Below are positions 42,816 through 52,124 of a stretch of DNA of 64,000 nucleotides, piece by piece; within the stretch, counting starts at the first letter, position 1; each line of letters starts with the position of its first letter. A program made the position numbers and the translations under genes. This DNA is from an uncultured Phocaeicola sp. (GTDB taxonomy: Bacteria; Bacteroidota; Bacteroidia; Bacteroidales; Bacteroidaceae): assembly GCA_944321335.1 (NCBI GenBank), contig CALUKX010000004.1:1-64000 (forward strand), given 5' to 3'. The notes under the pieces are model-generated. The model saw only the letters and a program-made list of their open reading frames with translations, was not told the DNA's origin and did no database searches.

Positions 42816-43520
42816 TTATTTATAAATAAGGAAGATACAAGGAATTTTGTTCAGGTCGGGCAACTTGCCTTTCCATTCCTTAATTGTCTTAGTTTTTATA
42901 AACTCCCCCTCACAAGTAATATTGGCTGCAATACACAATTTGGTCTGTGGACGACAAGCTTTCAGAATATCCTCCATCATCTTCTGGTTGCGGTAAGGAG
43001 TTTCTATAAACAGCTGTGTCTGATCCTCAGAATAGATGCGCTGTTCCAATTCCTTAAGCCGCTTCAAACGTTCCCCTGGTTCGATAGGAAGATAGCCATG
43101 AAATGCAAAGCTTTGTCCGTTGAATCCCGAGCCCATCACCGACAATATAATCGACGAAGGCCCCACCAACGGCACCACTTTCAGATTCTTCCGCTGTGCA
43201 ATAGCTACCACATCGGCTCCGGGATCTGCAACAGCCGGGCAACCGGCTTCAGAAATCACACCCATAGAATGTCCTTGAAGCAGGGGATTCAAGTAACCGG
43301 AAATTGCTTCAGACGATGTATGTTTGTTGAGCGGATAGAAGGTCAGCTCATCGATATTGATATCACGGTCTACCTTTTTCAAAAACCGACGTGCCGAACG
43401 CACATCTTCTACAATGAAATGCTTGATATTCATAATTACCGACCTATTATAGGACGGTAGTACATTCTCTATCGGGGTATCCCCCAAAGTTACAGGAAGT
43501 AAATACAATGCTGTTTCCAT
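42816..43520 (-). CDS. RsmI-type SAM-dependent methyltransferase (tetrapyrrole methylase family)
   Basis: 234 aa. Motifs: LYLLPVTLGD at the N-terminus, MGVISEAGCPAVADPGADVV (about 86-105), VVPLVGPSSIILSVMGSGFNGQSFAFHGYLP (about 114-144) and the following IETPYRNQKMMEDIL. RsmI methylates the 2'-O of C1402 in 16S rRNA. The protein is shorter than E. coli RsmI (286 aa) and lacks its C-terminal domain; Bacteroidetes often hold a short paralogue as well, so the exact target is uncertain. Converges on the interrupted membrane gene. Confidence 0.85.
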   Translation of the reverse strand: METALYLLPVTLGDTPIENVLPSYNRSVIMNIKHFIVEDVRSARRFLKKVDRDINIDELTFYPLNKHTSSEAISGYLNPLLQGHSMGVISEAGCPAVADPGADVVAIAQRKNLKVVPLVGPSSIILSVMGSGFNGQSFAFHGYLPIEPGERLKRLKELEQRIYSEDQTQLFIETPYRNQKMMEDILKACRPQTKLCIAANITCEGEFIKTKTIKEWKGKLPDLNKIPCIFLIYK

Positions 43521-43575
43521 ATTGCATGAATCATTTGTGAATCATTCTTCCGATACCCTAACCGAAAGAAAATGA

Positions 43576-43583
43576 CAAAGCTA
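43576..43583 (-). promoter_or_regulatory. -7 element of the RsmI-type gene
   Basis: TAGCTTTG on the minus strand, 56 bp before its ATG, in the gap behind the GldB stop. Confidence 0.4.
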
Positions 43584-43607
43584 AATGCGGCAAGCGATAT
43601 TGCTACA

Positions 43608-44591
43608 TCAGATTCCGACAGGACCGAAATCGGTCATATCCATCAATTCAGCTGTCGTAATGTCCGGATGTTCCTGAACAAATTTCTCTACCAGTTTTAA
43701 TCCCATCCAGACTCCGATTAAAGGAGGAATCTTTTCTCCTTTGAACACCATAGAAGGATCAGGGTGAGTATATGCCCGGATCAACATCGGATCTGTACTG
43801 TCAAGATGTTCATTCGCCACCATCCAATGCCATAACATCTCCTTGTTTTTCCTGCACCATTCCGTTTCTTCCTTCGAATATCCCATAATCTCCGTATCCG
43901 AATGAATACCCAATACCTTTTGTGCCACCCATCGGATTTTTCCTTGATGCATGATGACATCTTTCAAGGTCCGATGTCCTGGAATCCATTGAAAAGGATA
44001 CTGACTCAGCAGATAGAAAGTGAAACAATCCGGAAGGATTCGTTCAGGAGTCATTGTACGGCGTTGATATTCGTAATAATAACGGCGGTACAACGGATAA
44101 TCGGCACCCATATACTTATCCAGACTGAAACCAAGCAAACTATCTCCTACAACCACCGACTGATTTAAGGCCGAGAACAAGGAATATACTTTAGGAATCT
44201 GTATATCGGGTAATTCTTCTTTCAGGTTTCGAAAGCCGGAAGTTAACCCTTTTTCTATCTTGCTCATATCCTTAAACTTGACGTTCGCATCGTTCATAAT
44301 CTGAACAAGTGTGGAATCGGAATAGTATGAACACAATTTCTCATTGATAGCCGGATCTTCCACCCGTCCTAAAGCCAATACATCTTCAATCAGCAATTTA
44401 GTGGCCCGTGGGAACTCCAGCCCCATCTTCTGCATGGCAGAAAAGCTGTTCTGTACCGAAGCCTCATACTGAAGACGGTCATAACGGAATACTTTTACAT
44501 TTCCAGAAAAAGAAACATAGTTCTTCTGCTCATCCGTATGGCAAGCAGTAAGAACGATGCAACTTAATATGATAAACAATATATTCCGCAT
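43608..44591 (-). CDS. GldB-like lipoprotein
   Basis: 327 aa. Lipobox LTAC17. Resembles the gliding-motility lipoprotein GldB (FRYDRLQYEASV near residue 35, YPLYRRYYYEYQRRTM, VWMGLKLVEKFV). GldB is essential for gliding in Flavobacterium, but non-gliding Bacteroidales also carry homologues, so a general envelope role is more likely here. Followed by rsmI on the same strand, preceded by fabI 12 bp away, so fabI-gldB may be co-transcribed. Confidence 0.78.
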   Translation of the reverse strand: MRNILFIILSCIVLTACHTDEQKNYVSFSGNVKVFRYDRLQYEASVQNSFSAMQKMGLEFPRATKLLIEDVLALGRVEDPAINEKLCSYYSDSTLVQIMNDANVKFKDMSKIEKGLTSGFRNLKEELPDIQIPKVYSLFSALNQSVVVGDSLLGFSLDKYMGADYPLYRRYYYEYQRRTMTPERILPDCFTFYLLSQYPFQWIPGHRTLKDVIMHQGKIRWVAQKVLGIHSDTEIMGYSKEETEWCRKNKEMLWHWMVANEHLDSTDPMLIRAYTHPDPSMVFKGEKIPPLIGVWMGLKLVEKFVQEHPDITTAELMDMTDFGPVGI

Positions 44592-44603
44592 GCAACGAAA
44601 TGA

Positions 44604-45461
44604 TTATCCGTAGATAATGTGTCCGTTTTCGTCTTTATATTCATCCAGTCCCTTTTCGTAAGTAGCCATAGCACGCAAGCTCATACCTACGCTAGAGAAA
44701 CCTCCGTCGTGGAACAGATTCTGCATAGTAACCTTACGGGTCAGGTCGGAGAACATTACGATACAGTAATCGGCACATTCGTCGGCAGAAGCATTACCAA
44801 GCGGCGACATACGGTTGGCGAAATCGAACAGCTTGTCCATACCTTTCACACCCGATCCGGCAGTAGTCATTGTAGGCGACTGAGAGATGGTGTTGATACG
44901 TACATTGTGTTCACGACCATAGATATAACCGAAGCTACGGGCAATAGATTCCAGCAAAGCTTTTGCGTCAGCCATATCGTTGTAACCGTAGAATGTACGC
45001 TGAGCAGCGACATAACTCAATGCTACGATTGAACCGTATTCATTGATGGCATCCAACTTTTTAGCCGACTGGATCATCTTGTGGAAAGACACAGCCGAGA
45101 TATCCAAAGTCTTGCCCAACATATCGTAATCAAGATCATCGTATGTACGTTTCTTGCGGACGTTCGGAGACATACCGATAGAATGCAGCACGAAATCAAT
45201 CTTACCGCCCAGAACTTCCATTGAACGTTTGAATACATTTTCCAAATCTTCAACGTTAGTAGCATCTGCAGGGATTACTTCGCAATTCAACTTCTCAGCC
45301 AATGCAGAAACTTCTCCCATACGCACTGCAACCGGAGTATTAGACAAAGTAATTACTGCTCCTTCTTCTACAGCCTTTTCTGCAACTTTCCATGCGATAG
45401 ACTGTTCGTTAAGGGCACCAAAAACAATACCTCTTTTTCCTTTCAGTAAATTATAACTCAT
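44604..45461 (-). CDS. fabI: Enoyl-ACP reductase FabI
   Basis: 285 aa from ATG 45461 (MSYNLLKGKRG); the upstream extension adds 13 residues not seen in the family. NADH-dependent last step of fatty-acid elongation. The GxxxxxSIAW cofactor loop (FGALNEQSIAWKVA), the LHSIGMSP segment and Tyr-x6-Tyr-x6-Lys pattern around YGYNDMADAK are present. The dinucleotide-binding and catalytic residues look intact. Confidence 0.94.
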   Translation of the reverse strand: MSYNLLKGKRGIVFGALNEQSIAWKVAEKAVEEGAVITLSNTPVAVRMGEVSALAEKLNCEVIPADATNVEDLENVFKRSMEVLGGKIDFVLHSIGMSPNVRKKRTYDDLDYDMLGKTLDISAVSFHKMIQSAKKLDAINEYGSIVALSYVAAQRTFYGYNDMADAKALLESIARSFGYIYGREHNVRINTISQSPTMTTAGSGVKGMDKLFDFANRMSPLGNASADECADYCIVMFSDLTRKVTMQNLFHDGGFSSVGMSLRAMATYEKGLDEYKDENGHIIYG

Positions 45462-45485
45462 ACTCTTTTTGATTATAAATTTTTG

Positions 45486-45493
45486 CAAAGATA
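45486..45493 (-). promoter_or_regulatory. -7 element of fabI
   Basis: TATCTTTG on the minus strand, 25 bp before the chosen ATG; supports the start at 45461. No -33 match. Confidence 0.5.
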
Positions 45494-45775
45494 CAAACAA
45501 TTCTTTTTAAAACAGCCATTTTCAAAACCAAAATCCAATTTTCGTTAAAAAATACACAATATATATCAAAAGTACCACCTGAAGCCTTATATCACAAGAC
45601 AAAAAAGGACATCCTTTTTTCTATTTGCCAATGTTACATGCACATTCAAGATGTTAAAACAAAATAATACAAGAATGTTCTTTTTTTCCATAAGAAAAGA
45701 CAAGAATTACACATTTTTTTCACCTATTGTACCAAAATATTCACATTCAAAAAAAAAGGATTCTCTATTTTTGCA

Positions 45776-45783
45776 TTACTAAG
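45776..45783 (+). promoter_or_regulatory. -7 element of the GH28 gene
   Basis: TATTTTTG, a full match followed by a leader of about 170 bases before the ATG at 45963. The 290 bp before it (45500-45775) are AT-rich without a gene. Confidence 0.5.
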
Positions 45784-45833
45784 AGGTTTTTTCATAATAT
45801 TTATTTTAAGGTTAGAATTTAGATTAACAGAAC

Positions 45834-45891
45834 TTATTATCCTCCTGTTCACCATCTGTGAAAGACAGTGAACAGGAATATAGGATAATAA
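45834..45891 (+). promoter_or_regulatory. Structured leader hairpin upstream of the GH28 gene
   Basis: A two-part stem: TTATTATCCT (45834-45843) with AGGATAATAA (45882-45891), and CCTGTTCAC (45844-45852) with GTGAACAGG (45868-45876), separated by a 5-nt bulge. There is no T-tract after it, so it is not an ordinary terminator; a regulatory leader is more likely. Confidence 0.6.
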
Positions 45892-45962
45892 CAAATTTAA
45901 AGAGAAAACCGCTTGTCACAGACTATAAATACAATAAATATTAACATTATAAAATAATATTC

Positions 45963-47576
45963 ATGATCAGATTAAACACAATGAAGCAATGGATTCTTTC
46001 CATTGGGATAGCAACATTTTTATGGAATTGCCCTATCAGCCAGATTCAGGCATCTACCCCATCGGATTTCTCGGATGAAATTTATGCCGACCTTCCTTTC
46101 CAGATGGACAAAGTACAACAGCCGGTATTCCCCGACTATACCCGTTCGATTACTGAATTCGGTGCTGTTGGCGATGGTATCACCCTGAATACAGAAGCAT
46201 TCGACAAAGCAATCAAAGAAGTGGCAGCCAAAGGTGGCGGTACTGTACTCGTTCCGGAAGGCTTGTGGCTGACCGGCCCGATTGTCTTGCAAAGCAATAT
46301 CAACCTGCATCTCGAAAACAATGCGTTGGTCCTCTTTACAGCCGACCATACCCAATATCCTATTATCAAGACTTCATTCGAAGGTCTGGAAACACGTCGT
46401 TGCCAGTCGCCTATCTCGGCGGTAGGTGCAGAGAACATTGCCATTACAGGTCGTGGTGTCATGGACGGTAACGGTGATACCTGGCGTCCGGTCAAGAAAG
46501 GTAAGATGACAGGCAACCAATGGAAAAAACTGGTCGCTTCGGGCGGTATAGTCGATGAAAAGGCTGGTATCTGGTATCCGAGCAAAGGTTCTCTGAAAGG
46601 TGCACAGGCATGCAAGGACTTCAATGTTCCGGAAGGTATCGAGACCGATGAGGAATGGGCAAGCATCCGCGACTGGTTGCGCCCGGTTCTGTTGAGCTTC
46701 CAGAAATGTAAGAAGGTGTTGCTCGAAGGTGTTACTTTCAAGAACTCACCGAGCTGGTGTCTGCACCCGCTGTCATGCGAAGACCTTACTATCAATAAGG
46801 TGATCGTTTCAAATCCGTGGTATTCTCAGAACGGTGATGCATTGGATATTGAATCGTGCAACCGTGTTCTGGTTCTGAACAGCAGCTTCGATGCAGGCGA
46901 CGACGGTATCTGTATCAAATCAGGTAAGGATAAGGACGGACGTCTGCGCGGCGAACCTTGCCAGAACGTAATCATCCGCGACAATGCTGTATTGCACGGA
47001 CATGGCGGCTTCGTTGTAGGTAGTGAAATGTCGGGCGGTGTGAAGAACATCTATGTCGACAACTGTACTTTCTTAGGTACTGACGTAGGTCTGCGTTTCA
47101 AGAGTACCCGCGGCCGTGGCGGTGTAGTTGAAAACATCCACATCAATAACATCAACATGATCAATATCCCGAACGAAGGTCTGATCTTCGATTTGTTCTA
47201 CGGAGGCAAAGCTCCGGGTGAAGAAGATACCGATAATGCGGATGTAACTGCCAAGATTCCTCCTGTAACAGAAGAAACTCCTGCATTCCGCGACATCTTC
47301 ATCAAGAATGTAAAGGCTAAAGGTGTAGGCCGTGCCATCTACTTCAACGGCTTGCCGGAAATGCCAATCAAGAATATCTTCATCGAAAATGTGACTATTT
47401 CCGATGCCAAGGAAGGTGTGATCCTGAACCAGGCTGAAGGTGCAACCTTGAAGAACGTGAAAGTAGTTACCAAGGATGGTGGAAACAACCTGAAGATGAA
47501 AAATGTGAAGGATGTAACAATAGGTGGTAAAACATATAAATCAATTGGCAATAAGGCTGAATCTTATAAATTCTAA
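45963..47576 (+). CDS. GH28 family glycoside hydrolase (polygalacturonase-type)
   Basis: 537 aa with a signal (WILSIGIATFLWNCPISQIQA). Exo- or endo-acting on galacturonan or rhamnogalacturonan in the periplasm or at the surface. The right-handed beta-helix carries the GH28 signature: NGD (290-292), DAGDDGICIKSG with Asp313/Asp314, GHGG (346-349) and RFK (378-380), where Asp292, Asp313/314, His347 and Arg378/Lys380 are the usual catalytic set. FGAVGDG (67-73) is the usual N-terminal pectate-lyase-like motif. First of a three-gene group with DUF4861 and GH43 proteins. Confidence 0.93.
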   Translation: MIRLNTMKQWILSIGIATFLWNCPISQIQASTPSDFSDEIYADLPFQMDKVQQPVFPDYTRSITEFGAVGDGITLNTEAFDKAIKEVAAKGGGTVLVPEGLWLTGPIVLQSNINLHLENNALVLFTADHTQYPIIKTSFEGLETRRCQSPISAVGAENIAITGRGVMDGNGDTWRPVKKGKMTGNQWKKLVASGGIVDEKAGIWYPSKGSLKGAQACKDFNVPEGIETDEEWASIRDWLRPVLLSFQKCKKVLLEGVTFKNSPSWCLHPLSCEDLTINKVIVSNPWYSQNGDALDIESCNRVLVLNSSFDAGDDGICIKSGKDKDGRLRGEPCQNVIIRDNAVLHGHGGFVVGSEMSGGVKNIYVDNCTFLGTDVGLRFKSTRGRGGVVENIHINNINMINIPNEGLIFDLFYGGKAPGEEDTDNADVTAKIPPVTEETPAFRDIFIKNVKAKGVGRAIYFNGLPEMPIKNIFIENVTISDAKEGVILNQAEGATLKNVKVVTKDGGNNLKMKNVKDVTIGGKTYKSIGNKAESYKF

Positions 47577-47591
47577 TTGAAAAAGAATTTA

Positions 47592-47599
47592 TATATTTG
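47592..47599 (+). promoter_or_regulatory. Candidate -7 element between the GH28 and DUF4861 genes
   Basis: TATATTTG, 16 bp before the hairpin at 47616-47646, and about 84 bp before the DUF4861 ATG. If active, the transcript would start just before the hairpin. Confidence 0.4.
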
Positions 47600-47615
47600 C
47601 CTTACTGAAGGAACG

Positions 47616-47646
47616 AGAGGTTGTATTCAGCATGATTACAACCTCT
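47616..47646 (+). terminator. Hairpin between the GH28 and DUF4861 genes
   Basis: AGAGGTTGTA (47616-47625) pairs with TACAACCTCT (47637-47646) and is followed by a T-rich run. Terminator of GH28 or, if the promoter at 47592 is real, an attenuator. Confidence 0.55.
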
Positions 47647-47682
47647 TTTATTTTAATACGACATTATTTTAAAGAATATATT

Positions 47683-48906
47683 ATGAAAACATTATCAGTT
47701 ATTTGCCTTGCTTTATTGGCCGGAAGCCTGAACGTTTTCGCCCAGAATGCGGAAAAGAAAGTGCAAGTAGTGGTAGAAAATCCATGGAAAACAGACAAGG
47801 TGGATGAACCTGTTGTCATCGACCTGAATACGTTAGGTTTGAAGTTCAATGTCAAGTCGGCCGTTGTCATGGATGGGGATACAGAAGTTCCTTGCCAGTT
47901 GGACGACATGAATAATGATAACCGCAAGGATGAATTGGCTTTCGTCATCAATCTGCCGGCATCAAGTAAAAAGACGCTGGACATTACTCTTCTTGAGAAA
48001 AACAACAACCGCACTTATCCGGCACGTACGTATGCGGAAATTCTGTTCCGTACTTCAAAGAAAGGACAATATGTAAAAGGATATTCCATCTATGCGGATG
48101 GCAATGCCAATACATATAATATCCAACAACATCATGGAGCAGCCTTCGAAAGCGAACTGGTGGCTTATCGGATTTATTTCAACGAAAAGCAGACTACCGA
48201 CCTGTACGGTAAGTTCAACAAACAGCTCGAGATTGAAGAAACACAGTTCTATCCGACCGACGAACATCGGAAGAAAGGATATGGAGACGATATTATTTTG
48301 GTGTACAACAGCTGCGGTACAGGTACACTCAGAGGATGGGACGGTACTCAGTCGACTTTCATCTCTCCGGCCGATGTCCGTGGACAGCGTGTCATTGCCA
48401 GCGGTCCGGTGCGCAGCATTGTCGATGCGGAAGTGAAAGGATGGAAATACCAGGGTTCCGACCTGAATATGATCAACCGATATACCTTGTATGCCGGACA
48501 TCGTGATGCACAAGTCGATGTCATCTTCGACCGTCCTTTAGAGAACGAAGTATTCTGTACCGGTGTCCAGAACATTACCGGCAAGGCCGACAAGTTCTCC
48601 GACCACGAAGGGCTTGTTGCCAGTTGGGGAACCGACTGGCCTGTAAAGGATACAGTCAAGTATAAGAAGGAAACCGTAGGTCTGGCTACCTATATTCCGA
48701 AGAAACTGGTTGAAAAGGAAGTGGCCGATAAGGAAAGTTTCCTCTATACCATCAAAGCGCCGAAGCAGACTTCCTTCCGTTATTATACTTCATTCACCTC
48801 ACGCAAGGAAACTTTCGGCTATCCGACCAAGGAAGCATGGTTCGCTTACGTACAGGAATGGAAGAAAGCGTTGGAACGACCTATTAAAGTAAAAATAATC
48901 AAATAA
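47683..48906 (+). CDS. DUF4861 family protein, pectin-locus type
   Basis: 407 aa from ATG 47683 with a signal peptide (VICLALLAGSLNVFAQ); the longer frame has a poor N-terminus. DUF4861 is beta-rich and common in Bacteroidetes polysaccharide loci; features here are NNDNRKDELAFVI, QQHHGAAFESELVAYRIYFN and EGLVASWGTDWPVKDTVKYK. The family resembles sugar-active enzymes but I see no assignable catalytic residues. Sits between GH28 and GH43 genes, 19 bp before the latter. Confidence 0.85.
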   Translation: MKTLSVICLALLAGSLNVFAQNAEKKVQVVVENPWKTDKVDEPVVIDLNTLGLKFNVKSAVVMDGDTEVPCQLDDMNNDNRKDELAFVINLPASSKKTLDITLLEKNNNRTYPARTYAEILFRTSKKGQYVKGYSIYADGNANTYNIQQHHGAAFESELVAYRIYFNEKQTTDLYGKFNKQLEIEETQFYPTDEHRKKGYGDDIILVYNSCGTGTLRGWDGTQSTFISPADVRGQRVIASGPVRSIVDAEVKGWKYQGSDLNMINRYTLYAGHRDAQVDVIFDRPLENEVFCTGVQNITGKADKFSDHEGLVASWGTDWPVKDTVKYKKETVGLATYIPKKLVEKEVADKESFLYTIKAPKQTSFRYYTSFTSRKETFGYPTKEAWFAYVQEWKKALERPIKVKIIK

Positions 48907-48925
48907 ATAACTAATCTATTATTGC

Positions 48926-50593
48926 ATGAAATCACTTGTATTTTCCCTATTGTTAGGAAGTTGCCTTGTACCTGCCGTACAGGCGCAGAACTATGTATCG
49001 AAAGTATGGGTTGCCGATCAGGGCGACGGAACTTACAAGAATCCGATCCTGTATGCCGATTATTCGGATCCGGATATCTGCCGTGTGGGGGACGATTATT
49101 ATATGACTTCTTCCAGCTTCGGCTGTCTGCCGGGTCTGCAGATCCTACATTCGAAGGATTTGGTCAACTGGACCATTGCAGGAGTTGCGGTACCTCATTC
49201 TCTGGCTCCGCATACCGATACTGCCCCCCAACACGGGAACCGTATATGGGCTCCATGTATCCGCCATCACAACGGCGAGTTCTATATCTTCTGGGGCGAC
49301 CCCGACCAGGGTATCTTTATGACCAAAGCCAAGGATGTCAAAGGTCCTTGGATTGAACCGGTTCTGGTAAAGGCAATCAAAGGTATTATCGATACTACCC
49401 CATTGTGGGATGACGACGGCCGTGTTTATCTGGCTCATGCTTACGCCGGCAGCCGTGCAGGTTTGAAGAGTGTCATTTCGGTGTGTGAACTGAATGCCGA
49501 TGCTACCAAAGCCATCACTCCGTCACGCATCATCTTCGACGGACATGAAGCGCATCAGACTTGCGAAGGTCCTAAGTTCTACAAACGGAACGGATACTAT
49601 TATATCTTCCACCCGGCCGGCGGTGTTCCTACCGGTTGGCAGGTTGTACAGCGTTCGAAGAACGTATATGGTCCGTACGAATGGCGTACCGTATTGGCTC
49701 AGGGCAAGAGTCCGATCAACGGTCCCCACCAAGGCGGTTGGGTAGATACTCCGACCGGCGAAGACTGGTTCGTCCACTTCCAGGATGTCGGTGCGGCAGG
49801 ACGTTTGGTACACCTGCAGCCGATGAAATGGGTAAACGACTGGCCTGTCATCGGTGAAGACAAGGACGGCGACGGCTGCGGCGATCCGGTGTTGAGATAC
49901 AAGAAGCCGAATGTCGGCAAGACTTACCCGATCTGTACTCCGCAGGAAAGCGATGAATTCAATACCAACGAACTGGGATTGCAGTGGCAGTGGAACGGCA
50001 ATATCGACGACAAGTGGTATTTTGCCGATCAGGAACACGGCGTACTCCGTCTGTATTCCGCTCCGGTATGCGAAGACTACAAGAGCCTGTGGGATGTTCC
50101 CAACATGTTGCTGCAGAAGTTCCCCGCACCAAGTTTCAGTGCAACGACCAAACTGAAGTTCTCTCCGATTGCCAAATACAAGGGCGAACGTACCGGCCTG
50201 GTTGTGTTCGGTATGGATTATGCCGGCATCATTCTGGAGAATACCGACAATGGTCTGGTTCTTTCGCAGGTTGAATGTAAGAAAGCCGATAAGGGCAAGA
50301 CAGAAACTGTCAACGAAACCATTTCATTGAAAGACGGTGAAATTTACCTGAAGGTACAGATTACCACCACCGGTGAAAAGATTGCAAAGAGCGAAGGTAG
50401 CAGTGATTTGGTTGTTATGTGCCAGTTCTATTACAGTACCAACGGAAAGAAGTTCAAGCCGCTGGGCAAGGAATTCCAGGTACGTGAAAGTAAATGGATC
50501 GGCGCCAAGGTCGGAACATTCTGTACCCGTCCACACATCAAGACGAATGATGGTGGTTGGGTAGATGTCGACTGGTTCCGTATCGACAAGTAA
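48926..50593 (+). CDS. GH43 family glycoside hydrolase (subfamily 12-like)
   Basis: 555 aa with a signal (SLLLGSCLVPAVQAQ). Five-bladed beta-propeller of GH43: Asp48 in YSDPDI as base, Asp156 in IDTTPLW as the pKa modulator and Glu214 in TCEGPK as acid. The C-terminal ~200 residues form a concanavalin-type beta-sandwich (FNTNELGLQWQWNG...). Probably an alpha-L-arabinofuranosidase or beta-xylosidase acting on pectin side chains. No SusC/SusD pair lies in this window, so the group is a small satellite locus. Confidence 0.93.
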   Translation: MKSLVFSLLLGSCLVPAVQAQNYVSKVWVADQGDGTYKNPILYADYSDPDICRVGDDYYMTSSSFGCLPGLQILHSKDLVNWTIAGVAVPHSLAPHTDTAPQHGNRIWAPCIRHHNGEFYIFWGDPDQGIFMTKAKDVKGPWIEPVLVKAIKGIIDTTPLWDDDGRVYLAHAYAGSRAGLKSVISVCELNADATKAITPSRIIFDGHEAHQTCEGPKFYKRNGYYYIFHPAGGVPTGWQVVQRSKNVYGPYEWRTVLAQGKSPINGPHQGGWVDTPTGEDWFVHFQDVGAAGRLVHLQPMKWVNDWPVIGEDKDGDGCGDPVLRYKKPNVGKTYPICTPQESDEFNTNELGLQWQWNGNIDDKWYFADQEHGVLRLYSAPVCEDYKSLWDVPNMLLQKFPAPSFSATTKLKFSPIAKYKGERTGLVVFGMDYAGIILENTDNGLVLSQVECKKADKGKTETVNETISLKDGEIYLKVQITTTGEKIAKSEGSSDLVVMCQFYYSTNGKKFKPLGKEFQVRESKWIGAKVGTFCTRPHIKTNDGGWVDVDWFRIDK

Positions 50594-50620
50594 ACGATTA
50601 TCATCCACATAATCTGATTT

Positions 50621-50660
50621 GAAGCTGTTCCTTTCAAATGATGGGAACAGCTTCTTTTTT
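50621..50660 (+). terminator. Terminator of the GH28-DUF4861-GH43 group
   Basis: GAAGCTGTTCC (50621-50631) with GGAACAGCTTC (50644-50654), then TTTTTT. Confidence 0.9.
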
Positions 50661-50925
50661 CTCCCTCTCCATACAATTATACTCCACTCTCAACTTCTCC
50701 GAAAGTCAACTTTCCAACCCTCACCAGAATGTTGTAAAAACACGTTTTTGGGAAGCTTCGCCGATAATATCCTATCAATCAGCACGTTATTGTGAAGGGA
50801 GAGTCAAAAATCGGCCCAACAACCCTTCACCAGGCTTCACCACCCTTCATATCCTTTCACACAAACTCTCTGATAATCAGCAAAAACAAGGGTTTTGAAA
50901 AAAGGCTGAAAACGGATATTTCGGC
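50661..50925. other. Intergenic region with CCTTCA-rich stretch, no gene seen
   Basis: About 260 bp. Several CCCTTCA/CTTCACC copies lie at about 50820-50860. No convincing ORF or RNA. Confidence 0.4.
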
Positions 50926-50927
50926 AC

Positions 50928-50958
50928 AAAAAAAGGGCCACCCACACAAGGCAGCCCT
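50928..50958 (-). terminator. Terminator of the ROK kinase gene
   Basis: On the minus strand AGGGCTGCC and GGTGGCCCT form a 9-bp stem with two G-T pairs, then TTTTTT. Confidence 0.75.
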
Positions 50959-50984
50959 CCATGCATATTCAGATTTGAAAGAAA

Positions 50985-51956
50985 TTATTCTCTAACTTCC
51001 CAACCCAAAGCTGATGCACCCAGTACGGCAGCATCGGCATCCTTCAACTGAGAAAGCAACAGTTTTGTCTTTCCCTTGAAGATAGGCAATACATTATCGT
51101 CCATAGCTTTCTGGATCGGTTTCATGATATAATCACCCGATTTGGCCAAACCACCGAACAATACGATAGCTTCCGGACTAGAGAAAGCGATGAAATCGGC
51201 CAAAGTCTTACCCAAGATTGTACCTGTATACTTGAAGATATCCTGAGCCAGCTTATCACCCTTCTTGGCAGCGTCGTAAACATCTTTCGACTGGATTTCT
51301 TCTGCCGGAATGTTTCTCAGCAAGCTAGGTTCTGAACGTGCGATCAGGAATTCGCGTGCAGTACGTGCCACACCTGTAGCCGAGCAGTAAGTTTCCAGAC
51401 AGCCTTTACGACCGCAACCGCAAAGACGACCGTCTTCCTTCACGATAACGTGACCCAACTCACCGGCAAAACCATCGTGACCATAAACCAGCTGACCGTT
51501 GATAACGATACCGCTACCTACACCTGTACCCAAAGTAATCATGATGAAATCCTTCATACCGCGGGCAGCACCGTAAGTCATCTCACCGATGGCAGCAGCA
51601 TTTGCATCGTTTGTCAAGGCAGTCGGGATACCCAATTTCTCCTCAAACTTGGAAGCCAATGGAATGACACCTTTCCAAGGCAGGTTCGGAGCATATTCGA
51701 TATTACCGTTGTAGTAGTTGCCGTTAGGAGCACCAACTCCCAGACCTTTTATTTTTTCAGCGCCACCCACTTTCTGCAGAAGCGGAAGAATCTTCTTGCA
51801 CACAGCTTCTACATAGTCGTCTACGTCGGCGAAACTCTGGGTTTTTACTGAATCGGTAGCCAATACATTACCACGTGAATCCACTATTCCGAAAACGGTA
51901 TTGGTACCGCCTATGTCCATCCCCAATACATAGGGTTTTTCCATGTTTACAGTCAT
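50985..51956 (-). CDS. ROK family glucokinase
   Basis: 323 aa; Met5 (51944) is an alternative start. Phosphorylates glucose (or a related sugar) at C6. ATP-binding DIGGTNTVFGIVD, GTGVGSGIVINGQ, and the GAGELGH-like FAGELGHVIV with sugar-binding Glu-x2-His, plus the ROK zinc site CGCGRKGCLE (consensus CxCGxxGCxE). All ligands are intact. Close to the pectin group but on the opposite strand with its own promoter and terminator, so it is not part of that operon. Confidence 0.92.
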   Translation of the reverse strand: MTVNMEKPYVLGMDIGGTNTVFGIVDSRGNVLATDSVKTQSFADVDDYVEAVCKKILPLLQKVGGAEKIKGLGVGAPNGNYYNGNIEYAPNLPWKGVIPLASKFEEKLGIPTALTNDANAAAIGEMTYGAARGMKDFIMITLGTGVGSGIVINGQLVYGHDGFAGELGHVIVKEDGRLCGCGRKGCLETYCSATGVARTAREFLIARSEPSLLRNIPAEEIQSKDVYDAAKKGDKLAQDIFKYTGTILGKTLADFIAFSSPEAIVLFGGLAKSGDYIMKPIQKAMDDNVLPIFKGKTKLLLSQLKDADAAVLGASALGWEVRE

Positions 51957-51989
51957 GACATTAAATCGTTTAAAGGTTAGTTATAGCGA

Positions 51990-52021
51990 CAAATGTACAG
52001 AATCGTGAACAACATAACAAA
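51990..52021 (-). promoter_or_regulatory. ROK glucokinase promoter
   Basis: -33 TTTG (52021-52018), 20-bp spacer, -7 TACATTTG (51997-51990). Confidence 0.75.
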
Positions 52022-52060
52022 TTTTTCATTATTATTTTAAATGTGCGATGCAATTTTTTA

Positions 52061-52068
52061 TACCTTTA
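52061..52068 (+). promoter_or_regulatory. -7 element of the export operon
   Basis: TACCTTTA, one mismatch to consensus, 57 bp before the ATG at 52125. Weak -33. Confidence 0.4.
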
Positions 52069-52124
52069 TAGCGTCTAACAAACACAAAGTAAGGTATATT
52101 ACCAATTTAATACCAATTTATATT

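Noticed and set aside
50638..50898. 86-aa ORF downstream of GH43
   Set aside because: Begins inside the GH43 terminator and encodes no recognisable product.
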